DNA of 64,000 nt. Source: Tolypothrix sp. FACHB-123. GTDB lineage: Bacteria > Cyanobacteriota > Cyanobacteriia > Cyanobacteriales > Nostocaceae. Where the stretch lies: NCBI RefSeq assembly GCF_014697075.1, contig NZ_JACJRE010000019.1:62001-126000 (forward strand), in the 5' to 3' direction. Made by a program: the position numbers and the translations under genes. This document shows positions 26,896 through 35,353 of this stretch, piece after piece; the first letter of the stretch is position 1, and each line of letters opens with the position of its first letter. Under the pieces are notes generated by a model. That model was not told the DNA's origin, ran no database searches, and saw nothing but the letters and a program-made list of their open reading frames with translations.

Positions 26896-27452
26896 TCAGC
26901 CATCAATAATCCCAGAAAATCCACTAGCGGAGCCGTTCCAAAATGAACTGTAGTTACCGCTTGTGTTTAAACCTCATGAGCTAGGGCTAACTTTGAAGAT
27001 GTCATCACCTCCTTCAATACATTAGAAAAGTTGAAAAACCTGTATTTAGTTAGGTAAAGGCCTCTATTGCTGTCAATTTCTACAGCGTTAATATCTTTGC
27101 TGTCCGCATTGTTGAGATCTACGTCAGAGCCATCCACACTCAATAAGGTACTACCAATAAGTATGCGGTTGGTGAAATCATCAACAGTGGTGGTAATGGC
27201 CTCACTTTCTCTTGGTGCAAAATTCGTGGCTATTATTTCCCCTGAAGGAGCGATATCCGTAATTTCCGATTGTATCCGAGCGTCTTTACCTTTTCTTAAC
27301 AAAAAAAATCTTTTGTTTTTTGCTGGGTAAATAACACCCTGAGGTTGAGGTTGGTGAATCAAGCCATCATTGCTGGCTTTTATCACAAATGCACTCTTAA
27401 TCTTGATCAAATTATTGTCTGTTTTCTGATTCATCAACCCTGCAACACCCAA
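26896..27452 (-). pseudogene. Decayed paralogue of the exoprotein C-terminal module
   Basis: The open frame from 27452 to 26967 (161 codons, 'IKIKSAFVIKASNDGLIHQP...') ends in an out-of-frame tail. In another frame the DNA reads 'DDIFKVSPSS', a TGA at 26974-26976, then 'GLNTSGNYSSFWNGSASGF' and 'IIDG' to a stop at 26896. That text matches the ends of the neighbours ('GLNTSGNVISFWNGTAAGL' in the 27501-27986 gene and 'FWDAASAGLESGVDGF' in the 24922-26787 gene). So one frameshift near 27000 and one in-frame stop have broken the gene. It was a small protein of the same family as the next one. Confidence 0.7.
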
Positions 27453-27500
27453 TTGTCTTAGTAGTCTTCAAGTTCCTAGCTTTGTTTATTTTTCAGGGGT

Positions 27501-27986
27501 TTAGCCTATAGCGAAACCATCGATGCTGTTAGCAGAATCTAACCCAGCAGCCGTACCATTCCAAAATGAAATGACATTACCACTAGTATTTAAACCGGTA
27601 GAATTAGGAATGAATGTGAAGATTGTGTTTCCGTTTCCACTAACGGTAGTATTAGTACCGACAACATCGTATTTTCTCTTAAAATTTAAGTATATATTGT
27701 TACTATGGCTTCCCCAATTAGCATCAATATCTTCGTCACTGCTAGTATTCATCAGGGATTTCTCAAGCAAACCAGGAGGTATGTTCTTTGTCGAACGTTT
27801 AGGATCTCGTTCTTGCTGAGAATCAATAGCGATGATTTGGTTTTTTTCGACAGCAAAGAATCGTTTAGCTTTGTGTGAGTAAGCCAAACTCTGTGGTATC
27901 GGAAGTTTAACACCTTTAACGCAATGGTCGAAAATTTGTACTAGTTTTAAGGGACTGAAATTATCTAAATCTTTGTCTTGAAGCAT
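27501..27986 (-). CDS. Small protein related to the exoprotein C-terminal module (possible remnant)
   Basis: 161 residues, ATG at 27984-27986, ending 'ISFWNGTAAGLDSANSIDGFAIG'. It is an open-frame relative of the broken gene just downstream: 'LKLVQIFDHCVKGVKLPIPQSLAYSHKAKRFF' here aligns with 'IKIKSAFVIKASNDGLIHQPQ...AKNKRFF' there. It also resembles the last part of the FG-GAP protein. No signal peptide and no enzyme motif. It may be a still-functional single-module protein or a fragment of a larger ancestor; its short length and broken neighbour favour decay. The sugar dehydratase gene starts 98 bp downstream on the same strand's upstream side, so the block is bordered by polysaccharide genes. 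Confidence 0.5.
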   Translation of the reverse strand: MLQDKDLDNFSPLKLVQIFDHCVKGVKLPIPQSLAYSHKAKRFFAVEKNQIIAIDSQQERDPKRSTKNIPPGLLEKSLMNTSSDEDIDANWGSHSNNIYLNFKRKYDVVGTNTTVSGNGNTIFTFIPNSTGLNTSGNVISFWNGTAAGLDSANSIDGFAIG

Positions 27987-28084
27987 GATGTTTGTTGCAC
28001 TGAATTAAGTTGTGAAGAATGTTTCTGGAGTTTGTTCATAACCTTTACAAGAACATAGTTGTTTCTCAACAAGAGTGATTAACT

Positions 28085-30130
28085 CTATTCAGGTGATTTT
28101 GATTGAGATGTGAATCTGAGTGAGACATTTTGAGGATATTGGCTAATAGTATTTTGAGCTTCGGTTAATATGCGATCGCTTAAGGATTTAGGCTTGTAAC
28201 CGGGAACTATTTGCTCTAGTAGACATACTATAGATTTACCATCGTTAATTTCTGCTGCTTTACGCAATTTTTCGACAGTCACCTCCAAGTTTTGGGGAAT
28301 AAATAAACTAGCGTTTTTCACGACTAATAGCTTTTCGTGTTGGGTTAATTTATATTCTTCTCCAGGAATAAACAATTCCTCAAATAATTTTTCTCCTGGT
28401 CTCAACCCGGTAAACACAATCTCAATATCTTTATTGACTTCATAGCCAGAAAGACGAATGAGTTCTTCAGCTAAATCGACAATTTTTACAGGTTCGCCCA
28501 TATTGAGCATTAACAATTCACCAGTACGACCGAGTACAGAGGCCTGTAATACGAGTTGTACTGCCTCTGGTATGGTCATAAAATAACGGCGAATTTCTGG
28601 ATGGGTGACAGTTACCGGGCCGCCTGCTGCTATTTGTTTTTTGAAGGTGGGAACAACGCTACCACGACTACCTAAAACGTTGCCAAAACGCACGACGTTA
28701 TAAGCCTTATTGTTGTCTTTCGCAGCTTGCAGTACCAACATCTCAGCTACTCTTTTACTCGCACCCATAATGTTAGTTGGGTTAACTGCTTTATCTGTAG
28801 AAATCATGATGAAATTTTCTACATCATATTGCTTGGCCAGTTCTAGCAAGTTTTTGGTTCCCAGTACATTATTCGTGATTGCTTCTGCTGCATTTATTTC
28901 CATTAAGGGGACGTGTTTATGTGCAGCTGCGTGAAAAATTACATCTGGTTGGAATTGCTTAAAGGCCTCTTCTAATCGCGACTGAAAGCGAATGTCAGCA
29001 ATGAATGCAGAAATATATGGGGTGCGTTGTCGGCCGTTGCTATCTTGTTTAATTAGTCGAGATACTTGTTCTAATTCTTGTTGGATATTGAAAACAGAAT
29101 TTTCTCCATGTCCTACCATAATTATTTCCGCAGGACAGCATTTAAAAATTTGCCGACAAAGTTCGCTCCCAATCGATCCACCTGCACCAGTCACTAGTAC
29201 TTTCTTCCCTTGAAGGAAACTGGCGACTTTTTCAATATCCGTCTCTACACATTCCCTTCTTAACAAGTCTTCAATGCGAACATCACGAATAGCATCTACC
29301 CGCACGCGACCATTGAGAATTTGGTGTACCCCTGGTAAAGTATTAGTTTGAATTCCTGTGGCTTGGCAAATATCTACGATGTCTCGAATTACTTTTCCTG
29401 ATACTGTAGGCATAGCAATCACTACTTTTTGAATTTGCAAAGATTTAACAAATTCTGGTATTTGCCAGCGATCTCCGACTACAGGAATTCCACAAATTTT
29501 TAAGTTTAATTTTTCTGGATTATCGTCAATATAAGCTACCGGGTAAAAACCTAATTGGGGATTTCTTTGCATTTCTTGAACTAGTGCTACTCCTGCATAA
29601 CCAGCACCCACTACTAAAACCCGTTCGCCTGATTTTACTGCTTTTGGTTTTCGCTTACCTCTGGCTACAGCACGCACGCTAAATCGTAAACCACCAATAA
29701 ATATAAATGAAAGCAATCCCTCAATAAATGGTAGCGAGTGTGGCAGTTTTTCTAGGGTAAAATACGGTAGATAATAAAAAGCATCAAACAACAAGTTTTG
29801 GATAATTACCGCAGCCAAAACTAGCATACCTATATATATCAGTTCTTCGATACTGGCATAGCGCCAATAGCGTTTATAAAAGCCAAGACTCCAAAACAAA
29901 GTTAGTTTGACTGATAAAAACAATATTGTTGCAATTCCCAACTCTCTCATGTATTCCTGGAGGGAAAAATTACCGTCTAACCGGATAATTAGAGCCAATA
30001 ATGGTGTGAATACAAATAGAATTAAATCACAAATAAATAAGTCTCTATTTCTCAAATTCAGCAGTTTTCTAGAAAAAGTATTGCTAAATTTTTGAGCCGC
30101 TAAATGAAATTTGAAGAGTGGGTAATTCAT
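28085..30130 (-). CDS. Membrane nucleotide-sugar 4,6-dehydratase (WbpM/CapD/PglF family)
   Basis: 681 residues, the usual length. About four hydrophobic segments lie in residues 35-150. Then comes a first Rossmann domain ('GERVLVVGAGYAGVALVQEMQ') and a second, catalytic SDR domain opening with 'KKVLVTGAGGSIGSELCRQI'. The catalytic region is 'MISTDKAVNPTNIMGASKRVAE', where Met replaces the usual Tyr of Y-x3-K, as is normal for this family. These enzymes convert UDP-GlcNAc (or a similar UDP-sugar) to a 4-keto-6-deoxy sugar, the first step to bacillosamine, QuiNAc, FucNAc or related residues. It is the most upstream gene of the polysaccharide locus and faces a long intergenic region, so transcription of the locus probably begins here. 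Confidence 0.9.
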   Translation of the reverse strand: MNYPLFKFHLAAQKFSNTFSRKLLNLRNRDLFICDLILFVFTPLLALIIRLDGNFSLQEYMRELGIATILFLSVKLTLFWSLGFYKRYWRYASIEELIYIGMLVLAAVIIQNLLFDAFYYLPYFTLEKLPHSLPFIEGLLSFIFIGGLRFSVRAVARGKRKPKAVKSGERVLVVGAGYAGVALVQEMQRNPQLGFYPVAYIDDNPEKLNLKICGIPVVGDRWQIPEFVKSLQIQKVVIAMPTVSGKVIRDIVDICQATGIQTNTLPGVHQILNGRVRVDAIRDVRIEDLLRRECVETDIEKVASFLQGKKVLVTGAGGSIGSELCRQIFKCCPAEIIMVGHGENSVFNIQQELEQVSRLIKQDSNGRQRTPYISAFIADIRFQSRLEEAFKQFQPDVIFHAAAHKHVPLMEINAAEAITNNVLGTKNLLELAKQYDVENFIMISTDKAVNPTNIMGASKRVAEMLVLQAAKDNNKAYNVVRFGNVLGSRGSVVPTFKKQIAAGGPVTVTHPEIRRYFMTIPEAVQLVLQASVLGRTGELLMLNMGEPVKIVDLAEELIRLSGYEVNKDIEIVFTGLRPGEKLFEELFIPGEEYKLTQHEKLLVVKNASLFIPQNLEVTVEKLRKAAEINDGKSIVCLLEQIVPGYKPKSLSDRILTEAQNTISQYPQNVSLRFTSQSKSPE

Positions 30131-31800
30131 GCTAGTAAAGCAATTAAGCTCTGATAATGTACTTTTTTAAATGGCTAAAGCCTTTGAGCTTCATTTAAGC
30201 TGTCATACAAAAAGTTTCTCTTTTTATGTGAATTTTGAATCAGAAATTTTACAAAAATTTTATAATCAAACAAATCTGACATGTATGATTTCGATCTGCT
30301 GAAAAAGAACAGAATATGAAGATTTTCATGACAACAGATCGTCGCAAAAATTATTGCGATCGCAACTTTTCTACAGTAGGAATTAATAGTTAAGATTCCC
30401 TTCCCTACTGACTGATGTAGCTAAAGAATAAAGACAAACCTATATTCCTGCAACCATATACTTATGCATACTTGCAATAAGCTAGTTCCAGGTGCTCTTG
30501 ATAAATGAATGACTTGATGAGAGCATGGATGTGGATATATATTTAACTGATTTATCCGATGCATCCTAATTTGGCGAAGGCTATATCTAGCCAATGATTT
30601 TTGCCAGCCAAAAAAATTTATCTAACTGAGTACGTCTAAGCAAGCTAATTTATAGTCTGAGTGAGTAGTCAGACTGTTATCTGGTAAGGCGCTTTAAGTC
30701 TGCGTGTTAACATCAGCAACTTCCAGCCTGAAAGCGATTTTTCCAAATTAGGTATGCATATCTATCGCATGATGCATTTGAGCTAAAACTGTCTTGCACA
30801 ACTAGTTTAGTTATGTAAGAATCATTCACCTTGTGAATCTATCTGATAAACAAGAGATTTCCAAAGAGTTTGTTTTAATTTAGGCTGTCAATACCTAGCT
30901 TCCCTCGTCAGTTTTATTTGACTGACTATTAACTATCCTCCTCAAAATAGATGACCCTTAAATTAGTGAAACAAGTTTCAATAAGACTATTATTACTTGA
31001 TTTCACTGAATCTGGATCTCAGTTTATAAACTGCAATATCTGAGATATTACAGTTATCTTTGAGTTTTATAGCACTTCTTAGACAGTAAATTTATATAGA
31101 TTTTATGAATTAACCCACTAATGTTCAGCAAATATATATAGATTTCATTAAGTAGAGGAACTCACCGACTATTTCCGTAGCGTTAGCCGTTCTCATCTAG
31201 CAGATATAAGGTTATTTGCTAGATAAGATTGGTTCCAGTGGAAGGATTGGTTTTTTGTATATAAAGCAAAATACATAGCTGGCGATCGCTATGATAGAAC
31301 AAATATTCTGTCTCTCAAGGGACTTGACAGCAAAGCAATTTTCTGTATTAGGGTTGGGATTAGGGAAGGATAGGTCTGACTACTACTAGGATTAAGACAG
31401 TTTAGATAGGTTACTGAGCAAACATCTGCGATTTGAATGAATACATATTACGAGGCTTTAGGTTAAGAAAATGTTATTAAACAGCATATTTTTGATTAAA
31501 GTTTGACGGTTGACGGTTGATATTCTGGGATTGCTTCCCTAGACTACCCTTCGGGAAGCCGCCTTTCAGGTGTCTACGTTCCAGTCGCAATGATAAATTT
31601 TGCTTGCGTAAGTCCTGAAAGAAATAAACTGTGATGCCAAAGTATAGGTAAAAATCAGTTTTCCGCCTGCGTAGCTAAGCTCTAGTACGTATAAACTCAG
31701 GTATTGGTTCCTGAAGACTTTGGAGACTTTTAGGTACGCTAAAGCGCGTTTTAAAAGCAATATTGCTATTGTACTTTTAAGTAATTCAACAAACAGACTG
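30131..31800. other. Long intergenic region between the polysaccharide locus and hyuA
   Basis: About 1.67 kb between divergent genes with no ORF I can support. It is AT-rich and holds two small perfect inverted repeats: ATCTAGCA/TGCTAGAT (31195-31202 and 31217-31224) and GCTTCCC/GGGAAGC (31533-31539 and 31553-31559). The second is part of a common dispersed cyanobacterial repeat, next to GACGGTT units at about 31504-31520. One HIP1 site is at about 31283. The region must contain the promoters of the sugar dehydratase gene and of hyuA, and could hide a regulatory RNA. Confidence 0.6.
31533..31559. repeat. Dispersed palindromic repeat (GCTTCCC...GGGAAGC)
   Basis: Seven-base perfect arms around 'TAGACTACCCTTC'. 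The text 'ccttcgggaagcc' is a familiar element of cyanobacterial intergenic palindromes and is not gene specific. Confidence 0.5.
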
Positions 31801-33897
31801 ATGTTAAAAGTTTTTGCCGATCGCGGTGGGACATTTACAGATATTGTAGCTGTAACTAACAATCAAGCGATTGTAGAAAGATTATCCAGGCATAGAGAAC
31901 GTTTTTTGATTGTGCCGCTTCCTAAGAGAGAATGGATTATAGTCTACAAGTTACTTTCGGAAAATCCAGAACAATATCAAGATGCAGCGATTCAAGGGAT
32001 TCGGGATATTATCGGTTTGGCTAGCGATCAATCTATCCCCAGTGCCGCAATAGAAGTAGTGAAAATGGGGACAACGGTGGCGACAAATGCGCTGTTAGAA
32101 AGAAAAGGCGATAGAGTTGCACTGTTGATTACCAAAGGTTTTAAAGATGCGTTGCGGATTGGTTATCAAAACCGTCCAGATATCTTTGCACGTCAGATAG
32201 TTTTACCCACAATGCTTTACGAGCAAGTGATTGAGGTAGAGGAACGCTATGATGCTGAAGGTCAAGAATTAACTCCAGTCAATATTGCCCAGGTAAAACA
32301 AGACCTAGAAAGATTATACAGCATGGGGATACGCAGTTGTGCAATTGTGTTTATGCATAGCGATCGCTATCCGCACCACGAACAACAAGTTCAGCAACTC
32401 GCCCAAGCAGTAGGATTTACCCAAATTTCAGTATCCCATGAAGTTAGTCCGTTGATGAAATTGGTCAGTCGAGGCGATACAACCGTTGTTGATGCTTATC
32501 TGACGCCGATTTTGCGGCGCTATGTCAACCAAGTAGCGAGTCAGTTACCTGGTGTGAAATTAATGTTTATGAAATCTGACGGCGGTTTAGTTGCGGCACA
32601 GAAATTTCAAGGTAAAGATAGTATTTTAAGCGGCCCGGCTGGGGGAATTGTTGGTGCGGTACAAACTAGTAAAAGGGCGGGTTTTGACTTAGTTATTACC
32701 TTTGACATGGGTGGAACGAGTACAGATGTTGCTCATTTTCAAGGAGAGTACGAACGACAATTAGATTCAGAAATTGCTGGCGCGAGAATGCGAGTCCCCG
32801 TATTAGCAATTAATACTATCGCGGCTGGGGGCGGTTCAATTTTATTTTTTGACGGTTCTAGTTATCGCGTCGGCCCGGAATCGGCGGGTTCAAATCCCGG
32901 CCCGGCTTGTTATCGCCGTGGTGGGTCTTTAGCGGTAACTGATGCTAATGTAATGTTAGGTAAAATTCACCCGCAATATTTCCCTGCGGTGTTTGGTGTT
33001 GCGGGGAATTTACCTCTTGATCAAGAGATTGTGGTGGAGAAATTTCGCCAATTAGCTCAAGAAATTGCTACAGCTACAGGTAACTATCGTACACCAGAAC
33101 AGGTAGCAGCAGGATTTATTGCGATCGCTGTTGAGAATATGGCGAATGCAATTAAAAAGATTAGCTTGCAAAGAGGTTATGATGTCAGCCGATATGTACT
33201 TTGTTGTTTTGGTGGTGCTGGCGCACAAGTTGCTTGTTTAATTGCTGATACTTTAGGAATGAAGCAGATATTTCTCCATCCTTATGCGGGGGTTTTATCA
33301 GCTTATGGAATGGGATTAGCTGATGTCCGCGCTATCAGAGAAAAAGGAGTAGAACAACCTTTAACGGCTGCATTAATTCCTCAATTACAACAGTTAATGC
33401 AGAGTTTGCTGATTCAAGCGAGAACCGAACTCAGCGAGGGAGATATTGGAAATAATCAGGTGGTGCAAAAAGTTAATTTAAAATATCAAGGAACTAACTC
33501 AATCTTGACCATTGATTTTGATACAGATGTAGCGATAATGCAAGCGAAATTTGAGAGCGAGCATAAATCGCGTTATGGGTTTGTGCAATTAGAGAAACCC
33601 TTAATTGTTGAGTCTGTTTCTGTAGAATTAATTCAGAAAATGGATACACCAGAGGAATCTTTAATAATTCGCGATCGCGCTTTAGATGAATATCCGCAAT
33701 CGGTGGAGATAGTGAAGATGTTTGCAGGCGATATATGGCATGATACACCAGTTTATCGTCGGGAAGATTTACAGCCTGAAGATATTATTAATGGCCCGGC
33801 GATTATTGTGGAGAAAATTAGCACAATTATTGTAGAGCCTAACTGGATAGCTCAGTTGACTGAACGCAATCATTTGATTTTACAGGTTAAAAATTGA
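31801..33897 (+). CDS. Hydantoinase/5-oxoprolinase subunit A
   Basis: 699 residues from ATG at 31801; the frame stays open upstream to 31720, but homology begins at 'MLKVFADRGGTFTD', so that start is preferred. The ASKHA-type phosphate motifs are DRGGTFTD (7-14) and FDMGGTSTD (301-309), with 'INTIAAGGGSI' and 'VGPESAGSNPGPACY' following. Members hydrolyse 5-oxoproline or hydantoins using ATP, and act with subunit B in glutathione salvage or cyclic amide breakdown. Eukaryotic and some bacterial forms fuse A and B; here B is a separate gene 7.3 kb downstream at 41169, same strand. The substrate is most likely 5-oxoproline, but this is not proven by sequence. Confidence 0.88.
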   Translation: MLKVFADRGGTFTDIVAVTNNQAIVERLSRHRERFLIVPLPKREWIIVYKLLSENPEQYQDAAIQGIRDIIGLASDQSIPSAAIEVVKMGTTVATNALLERKGDRVALLITKGFKDALRIGYQNRPDIFARQIVLPTMLYEQVIEVEERYDAEGQELTPVNIAQVKQDLERLYSMGIRSCAIVFMHSDRYPHHEQQVQQLAQAVGFTQISVSHEVSPLMKLVSRGDTTVVDAYLTPILRRYVNQVASQLPGVKLMFMKSDGGLVAAQKFQGKDSILSGPAGGIVGAVQTSKRAGFDLVITFDMGGTSTDVAHFQGEYERQLDSEIAGARMRVPVLAINTIAAGGGSILFFDGSSYRVGPESAGSNPGPACYRRGGSLAVTDANVMLGKIHPQYFPAVFGVAGNLPLDQEIVVEKFRQLAQEIATATGNYRTPEQVAAGFIAIAVENMANAIKKISLQRGYDVSRYVLCCFGGAGAQVACLIADTLGMKQIFLHPYAGVLSAYGMGLADVRAIREKGVEQPLTAALIPQLQQLMQSLLIQARTELSEGDIGNNQVVQKVNLKYQGTNSILTIDFDTDVAIMQAKFESEHKSRYGFVQLEKPLIVESVSVELIQKMDTPEESLIIRDRALDEYPQSVEIVKMFAGDIWHDTPVYRREDLQPEDIINGPAIIVEKISTIIVEPNWIAQLTERNHLILQVKN

Positions 33898-33968
33898 TTA
33901 ATTTATCAGGATTTATGGGTATTTGTGAGAAAATTAGTAATGTTTGATTTTTTTCATCAACTGAAATA

Positions 33969-34295
33969 ATGCCACCTTACATTTACCCAGTTATTGAAAC
34001 CGCAGAATTAGAAATTACATTTTTAGAATTAGCAGAACAATGGCGACAGGAAACAGGAATGCTATCTGCGATCGCTAAAATATCAATGCATCCTGCTTAT
34101 CAAAGAATCATTGGTATGGGACAACCTGTTGTACCTTTAATTCTGCGGGAACTTGAACGCCAGCCAGATCATTGGTTTTGGGCTTTAAATGCTATTACAG
34201 GCGCAAATCCTGTAAAACCAGAACAACGGGGGAGAATCAAGCAAATGGCTCAAGCTTGGATTGATTGGGGAAAAACTAATGGCTACAGATGGTAG
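33969..34295 (+). CDS. Conserved hypothetical protein, overlaps a DUF7689-like gene
   Basis: 108 residues: 'MPPYIYPVIETAELEITFLELAEQWRQETG...SMHPAYQRIIGMGQPVVPLILRELERQPDHWFWALNAITG...WIDWGKTNGYRW'. It is helical in appearance, with one HEAT-like helical pair ('AYQRIIGMGQPVVPLILREL'). I know this text as a small conserved bacterial family without a function. It overlaps the following gene by 17 bp in another frame, so the two are almost surely translated together. No signal peptide or metal site. It could be a partner, immunity or chaperone-like protein for its neighbour; this is speculation from gene order. Confidence 0.7.
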   Translation: MPPYIYPVIETAELEITFLELAEQWRQETGMLSAIAKISMHPAYQRIIGMGQPVVPLILRELERQPDHWFWALNAITGANPVKPEQRGRIKQMAQAWIDWGKTNGYRW

Positions 34296-34734
34296 GTTAG
34301 AAAGTTATAAAGAAAATAAGTTTCCTAACTTATCCCATACTGAGTATTGTGTAACTAGTAAGCAAAGTACATCATATAATTGTTTTGCTTGGGCTGCCGG
34401 TGAGGATGACCGTTGGTGGAGTCCAATAGATCCAGATAATATGTATTACTGGGTAGAAGGTATAACAGCAGAGTTAACTATTTCAGCTTTTATCCAAGCA
34501 TATCAAAGTTTAAATTATCAACTTTGTGATAATTCTGAGGTTGAAGTCGGTTTTGAAAAGATAGCAATATATGCTACAGAGGATGGCGAACCAACTCACG
34601 CTGCTAGACAATTACCAAATGGGAAATGGACAAGTAAATTGGGGCGGTGGGAAGATATAGAGCATGAACTTGAAGGTTTAGTAGGCGAAATGTATGGTTC
34701 TGTACAGCAAATTTTAAAACGTCAAATATCTTAA
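34279..34734 (+). CDS. DUF7689-like protein, possible cysteine-peptidase fold
   Basis: 151 residues from ATG at 34279 (MATDGRLESYKENKFPNL); a TTG at 34261 gives 157, but the ATG better fits the family start. Conserved text 'STSYNCFAWAAGEDDRWWSP' has a Cys-Phe-Ala-Trp block, and 'KIAIYATEDGEPTHAARQLP' has a His, followed by 'GKWTSKLG' and 'DIEHELEGLVGEMYG'. The Cys-then-His order with these surroundings is reminiscent of NlpC/P60 or papain-like folds, so a hydrolase or transferase function is possible. I cannot confirm a catalytic dyad. It overlaps the 108-residue gene by 17 bp. The pair recurs in bacteria as far as I recall. Confidence 0.68.
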   Translation: MATDGRLESYKENKFPNLSHTEYCVTSKQSTSYNCFAWAAGEDDRWWSPIDPDNMYYWVEGITAELTISAFIQAYQSLNYQLCDNSEVEVGFEKIAIYATEDGEPTHAARQLPNGKWTSKLGRWEDIEHELEGLVGEMYGSVQQILKRQIS

Positions 34735-34789
34735 AATGTCACCTGAATGTAATTAATGAATTTTGCATAAAATAAATATGTAATTTAAC

Positions 34790-35353
34790 ATGAATTTTAA
34801 AAGTAATAATAAATATAAATTTGCGGCTGCTTGCGAACAGGAAAAAATTGTATTTGGTGCTGCAAAACCTGCATATAGTGATGTGCAGATTCAGCAATGG
34901 CTCGAATTTATGCAAAGCCAAAATATTCAACGTGTTTGCTGTTTACTTGCTCCTGTTCAACTAAATAAATATTCAGATTTGCTCGGAATATATCAAGATA
35001 AATTTGGTAGTGAAAGGGTATGTTGGGCACCAATTGAAGATTTTCAATTAGTCAGTCGGGAAACTTTACAAGAGAAAATTTTACCTTTTCTACTACTAGC
35101 AAATCAGCAAAATGAAAAAGTAGTAGTTCACTGTGCTGGGGGAATTGGACGCACAGGACATATTTTAGCTGCTTGGTTAGTTAGAGGACGAGGATTTTCC
35201 AATCAAGCAGCAATATCAGCAGTGAGAAAAACTGGTAGAAATCCCTATGAAGCAGCGATTGCAGCTTTTTTAAAAGGTCGAAATCCTTGGAAAGTAATTG
35301 CGGAGTTAAACGCACTGCTTGATGATTGTGTTGTTCACAAAACTGGTAGTTGA
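34790..35353 (+). CDS. Cysteine-based protein phosphatase (PTP/dual-specificity type)
   Basis: 187 residues. The P-loop HCAGGIGRTG spans H114-G123 with nucleophile C115 and R121, matching HCxxGxxR(S/T). D84 in 'APIEDFQL' is a plausible general acid. The enzyme would remove phosphate from phosphotyrosine or phosphoserine/threonine in the cytoplasm; no signal peptide. Its 3' end overlaps by 19 bp the 3' end of the large hybrid kinase gene on the other strand. A phosphatase facing a protein kinase is suggestive of a shared pathway, though convergent genes are not co-transcribed. The start is AUG at 34790. Confidence 0.82.
   Translation: MNFKSNNKYKFAAACEQEKIVFGAAKPAYSDVQIQQWLEFMQSQNIQRVCCLLAPVQLNKYSDLLGIYQDKFGSERVCWAPIEDFQLVSRETLQEKILPFLLLANQQNEKVVVHCAGGIGRTGHILAAWLVRGRGFSNQAAISAVRKTGRNPYEAAIAAFLKGRNPWKVIAELNALLDDCVVHKTGS

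Noticed and set aside
28085..30130. Inactive sugar dehydratase because Tyr of Y-x3-K is Met
   Set aside because: Met at this position is normal for the WbpM/PglF/CapD family, which are active 4,6-dehydratases.
31720..31800. Longer start of hydantoinase subunit A (27 extra codons)
   Set aside because: The family homology starts at MLKVFADRGGTFTD; the extra residues look like translated intergenic DNA.
32880..32912. tRNA-like T-arm text (gggttcaaatccc) on the plus strand
   Set aside because: It lies inside the conserved 'GPESAGSNPGPACY' coding motif of hydantoinase subunit A, and no acceptor or anticodon arm can be built around it.
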